Shown here: piece after piece, positions 1 through 8,946 of the stretch | Numbering within the stretch: the first letter of the stretch is position 1 | Layout of the letters: every line of letters begins with the position of its first letter | From: Marinobacter flavimaris | GTDB lineage: Bacteria > Pseudomonadota > Gammaproteobacteria > Pseudomonadales > Oleiphilaceae | Assembly: GCF_002933295.1 (NCBI RefSeq) | Contig: NZ_PSSW01000002.1 | Span: forward strand, 62,001 to 126,000 | Reading direction: 5' to 3' | Length of the DNA: 64,000 bases | Notes under the pieces: model-generated | The model's input: the letters and a program-made list of their open reading frames with translations, nothing else | Database searches by the model: none | What the model was told of the DNA's origin: nothing | Position numbers and translations under genes: made by a program

Positions 1-1
1 G

Positions 2-274
2 TACATGAAGGGCAGCCCACAGGCACCCCAGTGTGGCTTCTCGGCCAAAACCGTACAGGCGGTAATGGCCTGCGGCGAACGCTTTGCCTTCGTCAATATT
101 CTGGATAACCAGGAGCTTCGTGAAGCCCTGAAGGTTTACTCCAGCTGGCCCACGTATCCCCAGCTGTACATCAATGGTGAGCTCGTTGGCGGATGTGACA
201 TTGTTCTCGAAATGTCCGAGAGCGGTGAGCTGGCCAAACTTGTCAAAGAGGCGGCGAAGCAGGCAGAAGCCTGA
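2..274 (+). CDS. grxD: Monothiol glutaredoxin, Grx4/GrxD family (5' end cut by window edge)
   Basis: The reading frame is open from the first bases, so the N-terminus lies outside the window. About 90 C-terminal residues are present. The single-cysteine CGFS active site typical of monothiol glutaredoxins is visible near the start (PQCGFSAK). It is followed by the WPTYPQLYINGELVGGCDI region, which holds the cis-proline loop and glutathione-binding segment of the family. Grx4-type proteins bind a [2Fe-2S] cluster with glutathione and a BolA partner and carry clusters in the cytosol. The next gene converges on it from the right, leaving only 10 bp between the two stop codons. The family call is secure; the gene symbol follows the E. 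coli orthologue. Confidence 0.93.
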   Translation, partial: YMKGSPQAPQCGFSAKTVQAVMACGERFAFVNILDNQELREALKVYSSWPTYPQLYINGELVGGCDIVLEMSESGELAKLVKEAAKQAEA

Positions 275-284
275 TCACTGCCGC

Positions 285-1037
285 TCAGAGCCGTTTCGGG
301 GTGAACAACAGTTCCACCTCGAAGCGGTTCGCGCTCCCGCTATCCTTCGGTGGCTGAGGGTAGGGGCTAGCCGCCAGCGCAGCCCGATATGCAGCTTCAT
401 CGATTGGCTTGATTCCTGTTGATTTCAGAACCCTTGCCCGGGTCAGGGCGCCATTTCCAAGCAACTGCAGTTCGACTTCCATAGCGACCGTGTCAGTGAG
501 GCTCCTCATGGCCGGCACTCTCAGTTCTTCAAGTTGATGGGCCAGATGGACGGCCAGTTTGACCACATAGGGGTCGAGCTCGCCCGGTGACTCCGTAACC
601 CTCGTAATGCTCTCCTCCGTTTTTTCAGGGAGCTGTTCGGGTTCTTCTCCGGCAGCAGAGCTGGCGCTTGACTGTGCGGCTTCGCTCCGGGGGACGCTGG
701 TATTTGTTGCCTTTGTCGGGGCGGGGGTTTGCGGCTCGCGGGATGTCACAACCTCCGGTTTGGAGAGGGGTTCCGGCTCAGGAGGATCAATCTCAAACGG
801 CGTTACCCGTGGTGCATCCCGACGAGGACTGAGGTCAGCTGACGGGTCGGCAACCGTTCTAAGAGTGCCCGGGGCTACCAGCTCAAACCTTACACTCTCC
901 CTGTGCGTGACCGTTGGTTCTTCCTTGGGCGAGGAGATGCCTGAAAGCAGGAGCGTGTGTAGGAAAAGAGCCAGAGACAAGGCAAGCCCAAGCCGGTAGG
1001 CAGCCGGCAGGGCATTGGGACTGCTTTTTTCAGGCAT
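285..1037 (-). CDS. TonB-like energy transducer protein
   Basis: A 250-residue protein with an N-terminal membrane anchor (about residues 15-34), a proline- and glutamate-rich linker (about 75-140) and a C-terminal domain (about 155-245) resembling the TonB/TolA C-terminal fold. The C-terminal part includes ELQLLGNGALTRARVLKSTG and an alanine/proline-rich end. This layout fits a periplasm-spanning transducer. No exbB/exbD pair is adjacent. The gene begins 5 bp after the stop of the DUF1631 gene on the same strand and has no obvious ribosome binding site, so it is probably translated by coupling to that gene. The role is inferred from architecture; whether it serves a TonB-dependent receptor or another envelope process cannot be read here. 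Confidence 0.75.
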   Translation of the reverse strand: MPEKSSPNALPAAYRLGLALSLALFLHTLLLSGISSPKEEPTVTHRESVRFELVAPGTLRTVADPSADLSPRRDAPRVTPFEIDPPEPEPLSKPEVVTSREPQTPAPTKATNTSVPRSEAAQSSASSAAGEEPEQLPEKTEESITRVTESPGELDPYVVKLAVHLAHQLEELRVPAMRSLTDTVAMEVELQLLGNGALTRARVLKSTGIKPIDEAAYRAALAASPYPQPPKDSGSANRFEVELLFTPKRL

Positions 1038-1042
1038 TGGCG

Positions 1043-3268
1043 TCAGGCGGTCTTGCTCCGGAGGGTGCCGACAACCGCATCCAGGGCCCGATCAATCAAT
1101 GCGCCCTGCTCAAGCAGGGTCAGCCGGCCACGGCGCATTTCATGGGCCAGTTCAACCCGGGTTTTCTCAATCACTTTCAGCCCCATCCGGTTCACAAAGA
1201 CAAAGCAATCTGCTTCATCAATGATGGCGGACAGCTTGCAGCGGAAGTTTGCACCATTGACCAGTCGAAACTCGACCCAGTTACCAATCTCGATACCGTC
1301 AATCTGGGCAACATATTCCGAGATTGCAGCGTCTTCCAGTTCCTGCTGGCGCTCAACGGCCGTCTGGTGAACGGTCGCGATTTCCTCTTCCGCCGGCTCT
1401 TCAGGAGAATCCTGTAGTGCTTCGATGGCAGCATTGGTCCGGAATGCCTCTGCCAGCTGATGCTTGAGCTGGCCCATCATTTCATCGAGTCTCGATGAGT
1501 TATAGGAGACCTCTTCAAGTCCTGACCGCAGTGATTTCAGCAGGCCAGGCACGACCCGCACCCACTGGTCTCTTTCGTCATCTTCCTGATGGGGGTGAAG
1601 ACACCAGATCAGATCATCGACGACCTTCACCGTGGCATTCCACCGATGCTCCACGTCATCCCTGAGATAGGCAAGAAACATCACGCGGCTCCAGCCATTC
1701 ATCAGGATGTCATGGATGGACTCCGGCAGTTTGTAACGGGACACCTTCTGTTTAAGAAGATTGTCGACGGTTTGTTGAGCCGTCTGGGACTTGATCCGAC
1801 CCCGCTCGGATTCACGGGTTCTCTGCTCAACCAGAGACGCCTTTCGGTTCTCCCGTTCAAGGAACTGTTCGAATTCCTGATTGAGGGTTTCAAAAAGCGA
1901 AACATCACCGTCAAATTCGTTGAGAATCCTTTGCACAATGTTGTGAATCTGTCCGTAGAGTTTGTCCTTGGTTTTCTCGTCGCTGCTACTCCAGCCAATG
2001 CCTGCTCTCGCCAGGGAGTTCAGGAGACGTCTGGCCGGGTGCGTAGCCTGGCTGAAGAAACTCTTGTCCCGGATAACCACTTTCAGGATCGGAATCTGCA
2101 GCCTGCTTATCAACACCTGAACCGGAGCTGACAGGTTGTAGTCGTCAAGAATGAATTCAAACAGCATGGAAACCAGGTTAATGAGGTCTTCATCGACCTC
2201 GTTAAGCGCCGGTTTTCGACCATCCCCGGTATCGGTCTGGGAAAGGAGCTGTTGTACCAGCTGACGGAGATCAACGCTGACAGGTTCGCCGGCGCTCAGG
2301 TTGCCCTGGTCCTGCCGGGGGGCTGAAAGCGGCAATGAATTGAGAAGGCTTGCCAGCTCGGAGTCACCCACGACCCGGACATTCGGGTCCGAGGCACGGG
2401 GAGGTATGCCCGCATTGGCCCGTTGCAGCGCCAGCATCTGTCGGATCTGTTCGAAAACCGCGCTGCTGCTGGCGGCCTGGCCGGCCCGTTCTGCCGCGGA
2501 AGCGTCCGGCGCGCTTTCCTGTTTTGGCGCCTCTGCCGACTGGGGACTGGAGGCCTCATGCTGCTGACCGGATTTGCCGTGATAACGGAAGTTCGGAATG
2601 ATGCCGGCCTGGATCAGTATGCGGTTGGCTTCGTCCAGCAGCATGCCGAGGTTGGACACAACATAGCGGTCAAACTGCTTGAGCAGAATCAGGCGCTCAC
2701 GGATCTGGATCTCAAGGGCCTGTATTGCCTCTGTGAACGCACTGCAAAGGTGTTCCGGTGCCATCGGATTGACCGGTGATTCGTCGGTGGCTTCCGGGTA
2801 CACCTGACTGAAACGGGTCTGGAGTTGCAGCAGTGGGCCCTGAAAGTGCGCCTTTGCCTTGGTGATCATGGCGTTGAGGGCAACCTGCTCCTCAAGGTCG
2901 TCATTGCCGACCAGGGCAAGAGTGTCGGCGCTGGCCTGCTTGCTCAGCTGTTCTTCCTGAAGCGGTCCGGTGTGAGGGGGGGTGGCAAAATATTGGGCAA
3001 CGGTGTTCTGGAAATGCCGCTCGACACCCTTACGCTTGATGCGAATTTCACGCATCGCCTCGAAGTACCGGTTCTGTTCGTTGTTGCTGCGGGCATTATT
3101 GGCCAGCTCGAACAGCGAATCGTCGACGGCGTCGAAGGCGCCCTGCAGCAAATCACCGAGCCCGGCGACAACCGTGTCCCGGATGCGGGTGACCTCCGCA
3201 GGAACCGGTCTGTTACTTCCGGCTTCCCTGTGTTCGCGGAGGTAATGTATGCCGGACTGCTTGTTCAT
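1043..3268 (-). CDS. DUF1631 family protein
   Basis: A 741-residue soluble protein matching my recollection of the DUF1631 family, which is common in Pseudomonas and related genera and has no settled function. I place the start at the ATG of MNKQSG because AGGAG lies 7 bases upstream; an in-frame ATG eight codons earlier lacks such a site. The protein is mostly helical and acidic, with a low-complexity Ala/Ser/Gln stretch around residues 240-300. The C-terminal 100 residues contain GNWVEFRLVNGANFRCKLSA and FVFVNRMGLKV, which read like a small beta-barrel similar to PilZ domains; that similarity is my inference. It is the first gene of a two-gene unit with the TonB-like gene. Confidence 0.72.
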   Translation of the reverse strand: MNKQSGIHYLREHREAGSNRPVPAEVTRIRDTVVAGLGDLLQGAFDAVDDSLFELANNARSNNEQNRYFEAMREIRIKRKGVERHFQNTVAQYFATPPHTGPLQEEQLSKQASADTLALVGNDDLEEQVALNAMITKAKAHFQGPLLQLQTRFSQVYPEATDESPVNPMAPEHLCSAFTEAIQALEIQIRERLILLKQFDRYVVSNLGMLLDEANRILIQAGIIPNFRYHGKSGQQHEASSPQSAEAPKQESAPDASAAERAGQAASSSAVFEQIRQMLALQRANAGIPPRASDPNVRVVGDSELASLLNSLPLSAPRQDQGNLSAGEPVSVDLRQLVQQLLSQTDTGDGRKPALNEVDEDLINLVSMLFEFILDDYNLSAPVQVLISRLQIPILKVVIRDKSFFSQATHPARRLLNSLARAGIGWSSSDEKTKDKLYGQIHNIVQRILNEFDGDVSLFETLNQEFEQFLERENRKASLVEQRTRESERGRIKSQTAQQTVDNLLKQKVSRYKLPESIHDILMNGWSRVMFLAYLRDDVEHRWNATVKVVDDLIWCLHPHQEDDERDQWVRVVPGLLKSLRSGLEEVSYNSSRLDEMMGQLKHQLAEAFRTNAAIEALQDSPEEPAEEEIATVHQTAVERQQELEDAAISEYVAQIDGIEIGNWVEFRLVNGANFRCKLSAIIDEADCFVFVNRMGLKVIEKTRVELAHEMRRGRLTLLEQGALIDRALDAVVGTLRSKTA

Positions 3269-3398
3269 GGCAGACTCCTGTTTACGCCTCAACCGGATAC
3301 ATGACCGAGCTTGAAATCCTTGGATTCTCGTTATTGGTTAAATTTACCGCATTTTGCCCAAAGTTAACATGACCAAACGCTAACGTGGGAGCAAATTC

Positions 3399-3428
3399 AA
3401 AAAAACACGGGGTGCCCAACAGGCACCC
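3399..3428 (-). terminator. Rho-independent terminator of the Yip1-family gene
   Basis: Read on the minus strand, the inverted repeat GGGTGCC/GGCACCC with a short loop is followed shortly by a run of seven T. It lies 36 bp past the stop of the leftward Yip1-family gene and upstream of the DUF1631 gene, so it separates the two transcription units. Confidence 0.75.
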
Positions 3429-3463
3429 TCGTGCAGATTACTGACTTGCAAGATAATTTGCGG

Positions 3464-4066
3464 TCAGTTCACGTAAACCGGGCCTATGCCCATGCTCCAG
3501 ATAACAACACTGATGGCGAGCAGGGCAACGAACATAACCAGGCCAACCGTCAGGACTGCAGAAGCGAACATGAACCCCTTGTCCGCCGGGATCCTCATCA
3601 GAATCGGTAGCCCTTCGTAAAGCAGGTAGACCGCGTAGGCAACCGCCACCAGGCCTGCCAGCATATTCACCCATATGTTCGGATACGCGGCGATTACGCC
3701 AATCAGGAAAATCGGGGTTGCCGTGTACGCCGCCAGAGCAACGCCTCTGGGCGTCCGTTCTACCGCATCATACGTTGCGGCGAAAAAATCAATGAACTTG
3801 CCGAGTATAAAAATGCCGGCAAGCATGGCCGCGTAGAAAAGTGTGGAAAGCTGGAGTGCGCTCGTTACCGACAGCTTGGTGATCTGGCCATCACCAATTT
3901 GCCAGCCTACCTGGGTTGTTCCGATGAAGCCGGCAACCGCAGGGATCAATGCCAGCAGCAGAATGTGGCCGGCGTACAGTCTTGTGACAGTCTCGGATTC
4001 ATTGCGGATCGCCTCCCACTCCTGGTCGGGATGGGCGAGCAGGCCAAACGTGTGTGTCAGACTCAT
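3464..4066 (-). CDS. Yip1/DUF1282 family inner-membrane protein
   Basis: A 200-residue protein with about five hydrophobic segments (roughly residues 32-52, 70-95, 108-130, 132-150 and 168-192). The N-terminus has the HPDQEWEAIR motif typical of the bacterial Yip1/DUF1282 (YohC-like) family. AGGAA lies 8 bases before the ATG. The gene is monocistronic: a terminator follows it and a 157-bp gap precedes it. The bacterial family has no established biochemical function, so I give only the family and membrane location. Confidence 0.78.
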   Translation of the reverse strand: MSLTHTFGLLAHPDQEWEAIRNESETVTRLYAGHILLLALIPAVAGFIGTTQVGWQIGDGQITKLSVTSALQLSTLFYAAMLAGIFILGKFIDFFAATYDAVERTPRGVALAAYTATPIFLIGVIAAYPNIWVNMLAGLVAVAYAVYLLYEGLPILMRIPADKGFMFASAVLTVGLVMFVALLAISVVIWSMGIGPVYVN

Positions 4067-4174
4067 GGACGTATTCCTTGTGATTGTTTTTGTATCGCAC
4101 GCTCCTTCAGTGTTGGTGGGGGATCACCGGGGGTCAAGCTGGCGGTTAAATTTTGATCTTTCAAGAACGGGAGA

Positions 4175-4199
4175 CGCTATAACCGAAGGGTCTATAGCG
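4175..4199. repeat. Short inverted repeat upstream of the Yip1-family gene
   Basis: CGCTATA (4175-4181) and TATAGCG (4193-4199) form a perfect 7-bp dyad separated by 11 bases. It lies in the 157-bp gap before the Yip1-family gene and after the CorC-like gene, both leftward. There is no T run. It could be an operator or part of the promoter region; I cannot decide. Confidence 0.35.
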
Positions 4200-4223
4200 C
4201 CATAGGGAGGAGGTGTCCGGGTT

Positions 4224-5510
4224 TTACTGTTTCAGTGACAGAGAACGTTTTTTGCGTTTTTTCGGGTGCACAATGGCTGCTTTCACGACATTGTCCTTGA
4301 TCTGCAGCACTTCTACCCGATGGCCGTCCACTTTCAGGCAGACGTTGGTGTCGGGGATGTTCTCCAGGGTTTCGGTAATCAGGCCGTTAAGGGTTTTAGG
4401 GCCATCGGTAGGGAGCTTCCAGCCCAGGGTCTTGTTGATGGTTCGAACGGCGGAAGTGCCATCAATAATGAACGTGCCGTTGTCCTGCGGAATGATGTCC
4501 GGGCTGGTGGCGGCATAGTCCGTCGTAAAGTCGCCGACGATCTCTTCAAGTATGTCTTCCAGTGTCGCGAGGCCAAGAACGTCGCCGTATTCATCGACAA
4601 CAACGCCGAACCGTCGACGACCTTTCTGGAAGTTGATCAGTTGGGTGTTCAGGGGCGTGCTTTCCGGAATGAAATAGGGTTCCTGGCAAAGCTGCATGAT
4701 CATGGCCTTGTTGATTTCCTCCTGTTGCAGCAGTTTGGAAGCGCTGCGCAGGTGCAGTATGCCCTGAATGTTATTGATGTCGCCCTTGAAGACCGGAAGC
4801 CGGGTATGCTGGCTGCTGCGCAGTTGGCGCAGAATGGTGTCGGTGTCGTCTTCCAGGTCGATACCCACTACCTCGTTTCTCGGCACCATGATGTCATTCA
4901 CGGTCACTTTTTCCAGGTCCAGAATGCTGACCAGCATGTCCTTGTGCTTGGCGGGTATCAGGGCGCCTGCCTCATTCACCAGTGTTCGCAGTTCTTCCCG
5001 GCTGAGGTGGTCGTTGGCAGCGTCTGCGGCGGAAACGCCCAGCAGTTTCAGTATGCCTCCGGTGAACAGGTTCACCGCCCAGACAATCGGATACAGGATT
5101 TTCAGCAGCGGACCGAGTATGTAACTGGCCGGGAAGGCAATTTTCTCGGGAAATAGTGCTGCAAGGGTTTTCGGAGTGACTTCTGCGAAGATCAGGATCA
5201 CGATGGTCAGCAGGATGGTGGCAATCGCGATGCCGGCATCGCCCCAGACCCGAATCGCGATAACCGTGGCGATCGAAGAGGCGAAGATGTTCACGAAGTT
5301 GTTGCCGATCAGGATGACGCCGATCAGCTGGTCGGTTCGTTGCAGCAGGCCCTGGGCGCGCTTGGCACCTTTATGGCCGGTTTTGGCCATATGTTTGAGA
5401 CGATATCGGTTGAGCGACATCATCCCCGTCTCGGAGCTCGAGAAGAAACCGGAAAGGAGGATCAGTCCAACCAGGAGAATAAACAGCGCGGTGAGCGATG
5501 TTTCGTTCAA
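4224..5510 (-). CDS. CorC/HlyC (CNNM) family membrane protein
   Basis: A 428-residue protein with the three-part architecture of the bacterial CNNM/CorC family. Residues about 1-180 are a DUF21 transmembrane domain with the FFSSSETGMMSLNRYRLKH motif; about 195-320 are a CBS pair (NDIMVPRNEV, RLPVFKGDIN); about 340-420 are a C-terminal CorC_HlyC domain. Family members are linked to Mg/Co transport or efflux. The start is TTG, supported by AAGGA 8 bases upstream. It lies 85 bp downstream of the YpjD-like gene on the same strand; ypjD plus yfjD beside ffh is also the E. coli order, so it is probably the yfjD orthologue. Confidence 0.88.
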   Translation of the reverse strand: MNETSLTALFILLVGLILLSGFFSSSETGMMSLNRYRLKHMAKTGHKGAKRAQGLLQRTDQLIGVILIGNNFVNIFASSIATVIAIRVWGDAGIAIATILLTIVILIFAEVTPKTLAALFPEKIAFPASYILGPLLKILYPIVWAVNLFTGGILKLLGVSAADAANDHLSREELRTLVNEAGALIPAKHKDMLVSILDLEKVTVNDIMVPRNEVVGIDLEDDTDTILRQLRSSQHTRLPVFKGDINNIQGILHLRSASKLLQQEEINKAMIMQLCQEPYFIPESTPLNTQLINFQKGRRRFGVVVDEYGDVLGLATLEDILEEIVGDFTTDYAATSPDIIPQDNGTFIIDGTSAVRTINKTLGWKLPTDGPKTLNGLITETLENIPDTNVCLKVDGHRVEVLQIKDNVVKAAIVHPKKRKKRSLSLKQ

Positions 5511-5595
5511 AAGAGGTGTCCTTATATTGCTGACAAGTAGCGAAAATAGGGTTTCGGCGAGCGTTGTGTCAAGAGAATAACCGGTGCTTCCGGTG

Positions 5596-6402
5596 TCAGC
5601 CGCCGCGCTGGAAGATCAGTTCCAGCACAAACTTGCTGCCGTAGAAGGCCAGCATCAGGAGTGCGCAGCCAGCGAGGGTCCAACGGCTGGCGGTGATGCC
5701 CCTCCAGCCTTTGGTGTAACGACCAATCAGGAGCGCCACAAACACAAGCAGGGACAGGATCGAGAACAGGGTCTTGTGGGCGAGATTCTGGGCAAAGAGA
5801 TCCTCTATAAAGAGGGCGCCGGTCACAATGGCCAGAATCAGCATGACGACGCCAGCCCAGACCATCTCGAACAGCAGCGACTCCATGGTTTGAAGAGGTG
5901 GCAGGTTACGAACCAGCAGGCTGTTGTAATTGTGCTTCAGTTGGCGATTCTGGAAGTAAAGTAGAACCGCCTGGATGGCCGCCAGAGTAAAGAGGCTGTA
6001 GGCTGTCACCGAAAGCGCAATATGGGAGAGCATGCCGTAGCTTTGCTCGGACACCAGTCTCGAGGGTCCATGGGTAACCAGGGCGAGAATAATGGTGAGG
6101 CCGGCCAGCGGGTACACGCCGAGAAACAGGCTTTGCACCGGCTTTTTAAGGTTGAGTCCCAATAGAAGGAAGACGATCAGCCAGGAAATAAGCACGGAGC
6201 TTTTGAAAAAACTGAAATCGAAGCCGCCGTCGTGGTGGACTGTCTGGCCAATGAGAAGTCCGTGGCTGGTCAGGGCGAGAACGCCAATCAGGGTAGTAAT
6301 GGCAATGTTGCTTTGAACCCGGCCTCTGAAATGCAGGGCCTGCAGCGCGGTACCGACGCTGTAAAGAAAAAGAGAGGTGACCGCGAGAATCAGCGTTCCC
6401 AT
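5596..6402 (-). CDS. ypjD: YpjD/CcsA-like cytochrome c biogenesis-type membrane protein
   Basis: A protein of 268 residues with about eight hydrophobic segments. It contains the SYGMLSHIALSVTAYSLFTLA region typical of the CcsA/CcmC-like family (E. coli YpjD). Such proteins resemble haem-handling subunits of cytochrome c maturation, but YpjD itself has no proven role. I choose the ATG at 6402, which has AAGGA 5 bases upstream, over the GTG six codons earlier. The gene is divergent from ffh, an arrangement also found in E. coli. Confidence 0.84.
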   Translation of the reverse strand: MGTLILAVTSLFLYSVGTALQALHFRGRVQSNIAITTLIGVLALTSHGLLIGQTVHHDGGFDFSFFKSSVLISWLIVFLLLGLNLKKPVQSLFLGVYPLAGLTIILALVTHGPSRLVSEQSYGMLSHIALSVTAYSLFTLAAIQAVLLYFQNRQLKHNYNSLLVRNLPPLQTMESLLFEMVWAGVVMLILAIVTGALFIEDLFAQNLAHKTLFSILSLLVFVALLIGRYTKGWRGITASRWTLAGCALLMLAFYGSKFVLELIFQRGG

Positions 6403-6434
6403 GACTTCCTTATTAACCACTGTTCTGACTGGGG

Positions 6435-6456
6435 ATCGGCGCTGGTTTGCGCCGAT
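6435..6456. repeat. Perfect 8-bp inverted repeat between ypjD and ffh
   Basis: ATCGGCGC and GCGCCGAT flank a 6-base loop in the divergent promoter region. It lies about 35 bp upstream of the likely ffh -10 box and close to the ypjD start. It could be a regulator-binding site or a 5'-UTR hairpin for ypjD; no T run makes it a terminator. Confidence 0.4.
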
Positions 6457-6492
6457 TTGACCGGGCTGGTCGTTTCAGGGCGATAGTCTGGT

Positions 6493-6498
6493 TATAAT
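6493..6498 (+). promoter_or_regulatory. Probable ffh promoter -10 box
   Basis: A perfect TATAAT lies 86 bp upstream of the ffh ATG. No good -35 lies at 16-18 bp spacing (TTGACC is 30 bp away), so the assignment rests on the -10 alone. Confidence 0.4.
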
Positions 6499-6584
6499 GT
6501 CGCGATTATGCAACTGGAATCAAGGAGTCGTCGCCGGCTCTGCCGATTCACGCACTCAATTTATCCGGGGTACGGAAGAGCAAC

Positions 6585-7985
6585 ATGTTTGAGAACCTCC
6601 AAGACCGACTTTCCGGCAGTCTGCGCAAGATTTCCGGCCAGGCGCGCCTCACTGATGACAATATAAAGGACACCCTGCGGGAAGTGCGCATGGCGCTGCT
6701 GGAGGCGGATGTCGCCCTGCCGGTGGTGAAGGACTTTGTTGAGGGCGTCCGCAAGCGTGCCATTGGCCAGGAGGTGCAGCGCAGTCTGACGCCGGGCCAG
6801 GTCTTTGTGAAAGTTGTCCAGCAGGAGCTGGAACGCGTCATGGGCGAGGGTAATGAATCCCTCAATCTGAACGTCCAGCCGCCGGCCGTAGTCATGATGG
6901 CGGGTCTGCAGGGTGCAGGTAAGACGACCACGGTCGCCAAACTCTCGCGCTTCCTTAAAGAGCGGCAGAAAAAATCCGTCCTGGTGGTCAGCGCCGACGT
7001 CTACCGTCCGGCGGCGATTCGCCAGTTGGAAACCCTCGCTGGCGAAGTGGGTGTCGAGTTCTTCCCGAGCAGTGCCGATCAGGACCCGGTTGATATTGCC
7101 GAGGGTGCCATTGCCGCGGCCAGGAAGAAGCACATTGATGTGGTAATTCTTGATACCGCCGGCCGACTCCACGTCGACGAACAGATGATGGGAGAGATTG
7201 GTCGGCTGCATAAAGCGGTCAACCCGGTTGAAACCCTGTTCGTGGTCGATGCCATGACGGGCCAGGATGCCGCCAACACCGCCAAGGCGTTCAACGATGC
7301 CCTGCCGCTGACCGGCGTGGTGCTGACCAAAACCGATGGCGATGCCCGTGGCGGTGCCGCCTTGTCTGTTCGTCACATTACCGGTAAGCCGATCAAGTTC
7401 CTGGGTGTTGGTGAAAAGTCTGATGCGCTGGAGCCGTTCTATCCGGACCGGGTTGCCTCCCGGATCCTGGGTATGGGCGATGTGCTCTCGCTGATTGAAG
7501 AGGCAGAGCGCAAGCTTGATCAGAAGAAGGCCCAGAAGCTCACCAAGAAAATCAAAAAGGGCAAAAGCTTCGATCTGGAGGATTTTCGGGATCAGCTTCA
7601 GCAGATGAAGAACATGGGTGGCATCGGTGGCCTGCTCGACAAGTTGCCCGGCATGGGGCAGATGGCCCAGGTGGCGCAGCAACAGGTCAACGACAAGTCC
7701 ATGGGGCAGATGGAGGCGATCATTTGCTCCATGACGCCAAAAGAGCGGCGTTACCCGGATGTGATCAACAATTCCCGCAAGCGCCGTATCGCCACGGGGT
7801 CTGGAACCCAGATCCAGGACGTCAATCGTCTGCTGAAACAGCACAAGCAAATGCAGAAGATGATGAAAAAGTTTGGCAAGAAAGGCGGTATGGCGAATAT
7901 GATGCGCGGCATGGGCGGCATGATGCCCCCTGGCGGCGGTGGCGGCGGTGGGGGAGGCGGAATGCCCCCGTTTGGCCGTATGTAA
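6585..7985 (+). CDS. ffh: Signal recognition particle protein Ffh
   Basis: A 466-residue SRP54-type GTPase, the protein half of the signal recognition particle that binds 4.5S RNA and delivers signal-bearing ribosomes to FtsY at the inner membrane. The N-terminal helical N domain is followed by the G domain, with P-loop GLQGAGKTT (residues 107-115), DTAGRLHVDE, and the TKTDGDARGG motif. The methionine-rich M domain runs from about residue 325 to the end and contains the GSGTQIQDVNRLLKQ RNA-binding helix. The C-terminus ends in a run of about ten glycines before MPPFGRM. GGAAGAG lies just upstream of the ATG. It is monocistronic, ahead of the rpsP operon. Confidence 0.98.
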   Translation: MFENLQDRLSGSLRKISGQARLTDDNIKDTLREVRMALLEADVALPVVKDFVEGVRKRAIGQEVQRSLTPGQVFVKVVQQELERVMGEGNESLNLNVQPPAVVMMAGLQGAGKTTTVAKLSRFLKERQKKSVLVVSADVYRPAAIRQLETLAGEVGVEFFPSSADQDPVDIAEGAIAAARKKHIDVVILDTAGRLHVDEQMMGEIGRLHKAVNPVETLFVVDAMTGQDAANTAKAFNDALPLTGVVLTKTDGDARGGAALSVRHITGKPIKFLGVGEKSDALEPFYPDRVASRILGMGDVLSLIEEAERKLDQKKAQKLTKKIKKGKSFDLEDFRDQLQQMKNMGGIGGLLDKLPGMGQMAQVAQQQVNDKSMGQMEAIICSMTPKERRYPDVINNSRKRRIATGSGTQIQDVNRLLKQHKQMQKMMKKFGKKGGMANMMRGMGGMMPPGGGGGGGGGGMPPFGRM

Positions 7986-8148
7986 AAAGCCTTACATGGA
8001 AAACGGGGAAACAACTGGTTTTGCTGTTTTCTTTGGCGCTTTTTTAGCATAGAATAGCGCCCCTTTCGAGTATGGGTCTTCGCGTCAGCTGGTATTCAGC
8101 AGGCGTGAATCGTACAAAGTTCGTTCAACAGAACAGGATATTGGTTAA

Positions 8149-8388
8149 ATGGTAATTATCCGTTTGGCTCGTGGCGGCTCCAAGAAGCGCCCGTTCTACC
8201 ATCTGACAGTCACCGACAGCCGCAAATCCCGCGACGGTCGTTTTATTGAGCGTGTAGGTTTCTTCAACCCGGTAGCCCGTGGTCAGGAAGAGAGTCTTCG
8301 CGTTGATCGTGATCGTGTCAATTTCTGGCTCGGTCAGGGCGCGCAGACCAGCGAGCGCGTTGCACAGCTGCTGAAGGCTGCTGGGTAA
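8149..8388 (+). CDS. rpsP: 30S ribosomal protein S16
   Basis: A 79-residue protein opening with [19 protein letters not shown], the conserved S16 N-terminus, of normal family length. It helps assemble the 5' domain of 16S rRNA. It is the first gene of the classic rpsP-rimM-trmD-rplS operon. The 163-bp gap after ffh is AT-richer around 8040-8055 (TAGAAT at 8050) and probably holds the operon promoter, although I could not assign a convincing -35. Confidence 0.98.
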   Translation: MVIIRLARGGSKKRPFYHLTVTDSRKSRDGRFIERVGFFNPVARGQEESLRVDRDRVNFWLGQGAQTSERVAQLLKAAG

Positions 8389-8415
8389 GACAGTACTGAC
8401 ACCGGGGTTTATGGC

Positions 8416-8943
8416 ATGACACAGAATTCGCAGGAAACTGTGATCGGCCGGATTACCTCGGTGTTTGGGGTCAAAGGATGGCTTAAAGTCTTTTCCTACA
8501 CAGACCCCAAGGAAGGAATACTGAACTATCCCGATTGGACTCTTGATCTGGATGGCAAGCGTATTCCGGCCAAGCTTGAGGAAGGCCGCCGCCAGGGGCA
8601 GGGGATCGTCGTCAGGCTGAAAGGTATTAACGACCGTGATCTGGCCCGCACGTATTGTGGTGCCGAAGTCAGGGTTTCGACTGCTGAATTGCCGCCGCTT
8701 CCCGATGGGGAGTACTACTGGTTTCAGTTGGAAGGTCTTGATGTGTTCACGGTGGATGATGAGTGCCTTGGTAAAGTGCACCATCTGATGGAAACCGGAT
8801 CCAACGATGTTCTGGTGGTGCAGGCAACAGCAGGCTCCATTGATCAACGTGAGCGTCTGATCCCCTATCTGCCGGGCGAAGTGGTGCAGAGTGTTGATCT
8901 CGCCGCAAAGCAAATGGTGGTGGACTGGGATCCGGAGTTCTGA
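8416..8943 (+). CDS. rimM: Ribosome maturation factor RimM
   Basis: A 175-residue protein of normal length. The N-terminal RimM domain contains IGRITSVFGVKGWLKVFSYT, and the C-terminal PRC-barrel includes YYWFQLEGLDV and PYLPGEVV. RimM binds S19 and helps mature the head of the 30S subunit. The gene starts 27 bp after rpsP and ends 3 bp before trmD, consistent with one operon. Confidence 0.97.
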   Translation: MTQNSQETVIGRITSVFGVKGWLKVFSYTDPKEGILNYPDWTLDLDGKRIPAKLEEGRRQGQGIVVRLKGINDRDLARTYCGAEVRVSTAELPPLPDGEYYWFQLEGLDVFTVDDECLGKVHHLMETGSNDVLVVQATAGSIDQRERLIPYLPGEVVQSVDLAAKQMVVDWDPEF

Positions 8944-8946
8944 CGG

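Noticed and set aside
6561..7850. A 429-codon open frame opposite ffh
   Set aside because: Antisense to a secure ffh with intact GTPase motifs; no recognisable domain or start signal.
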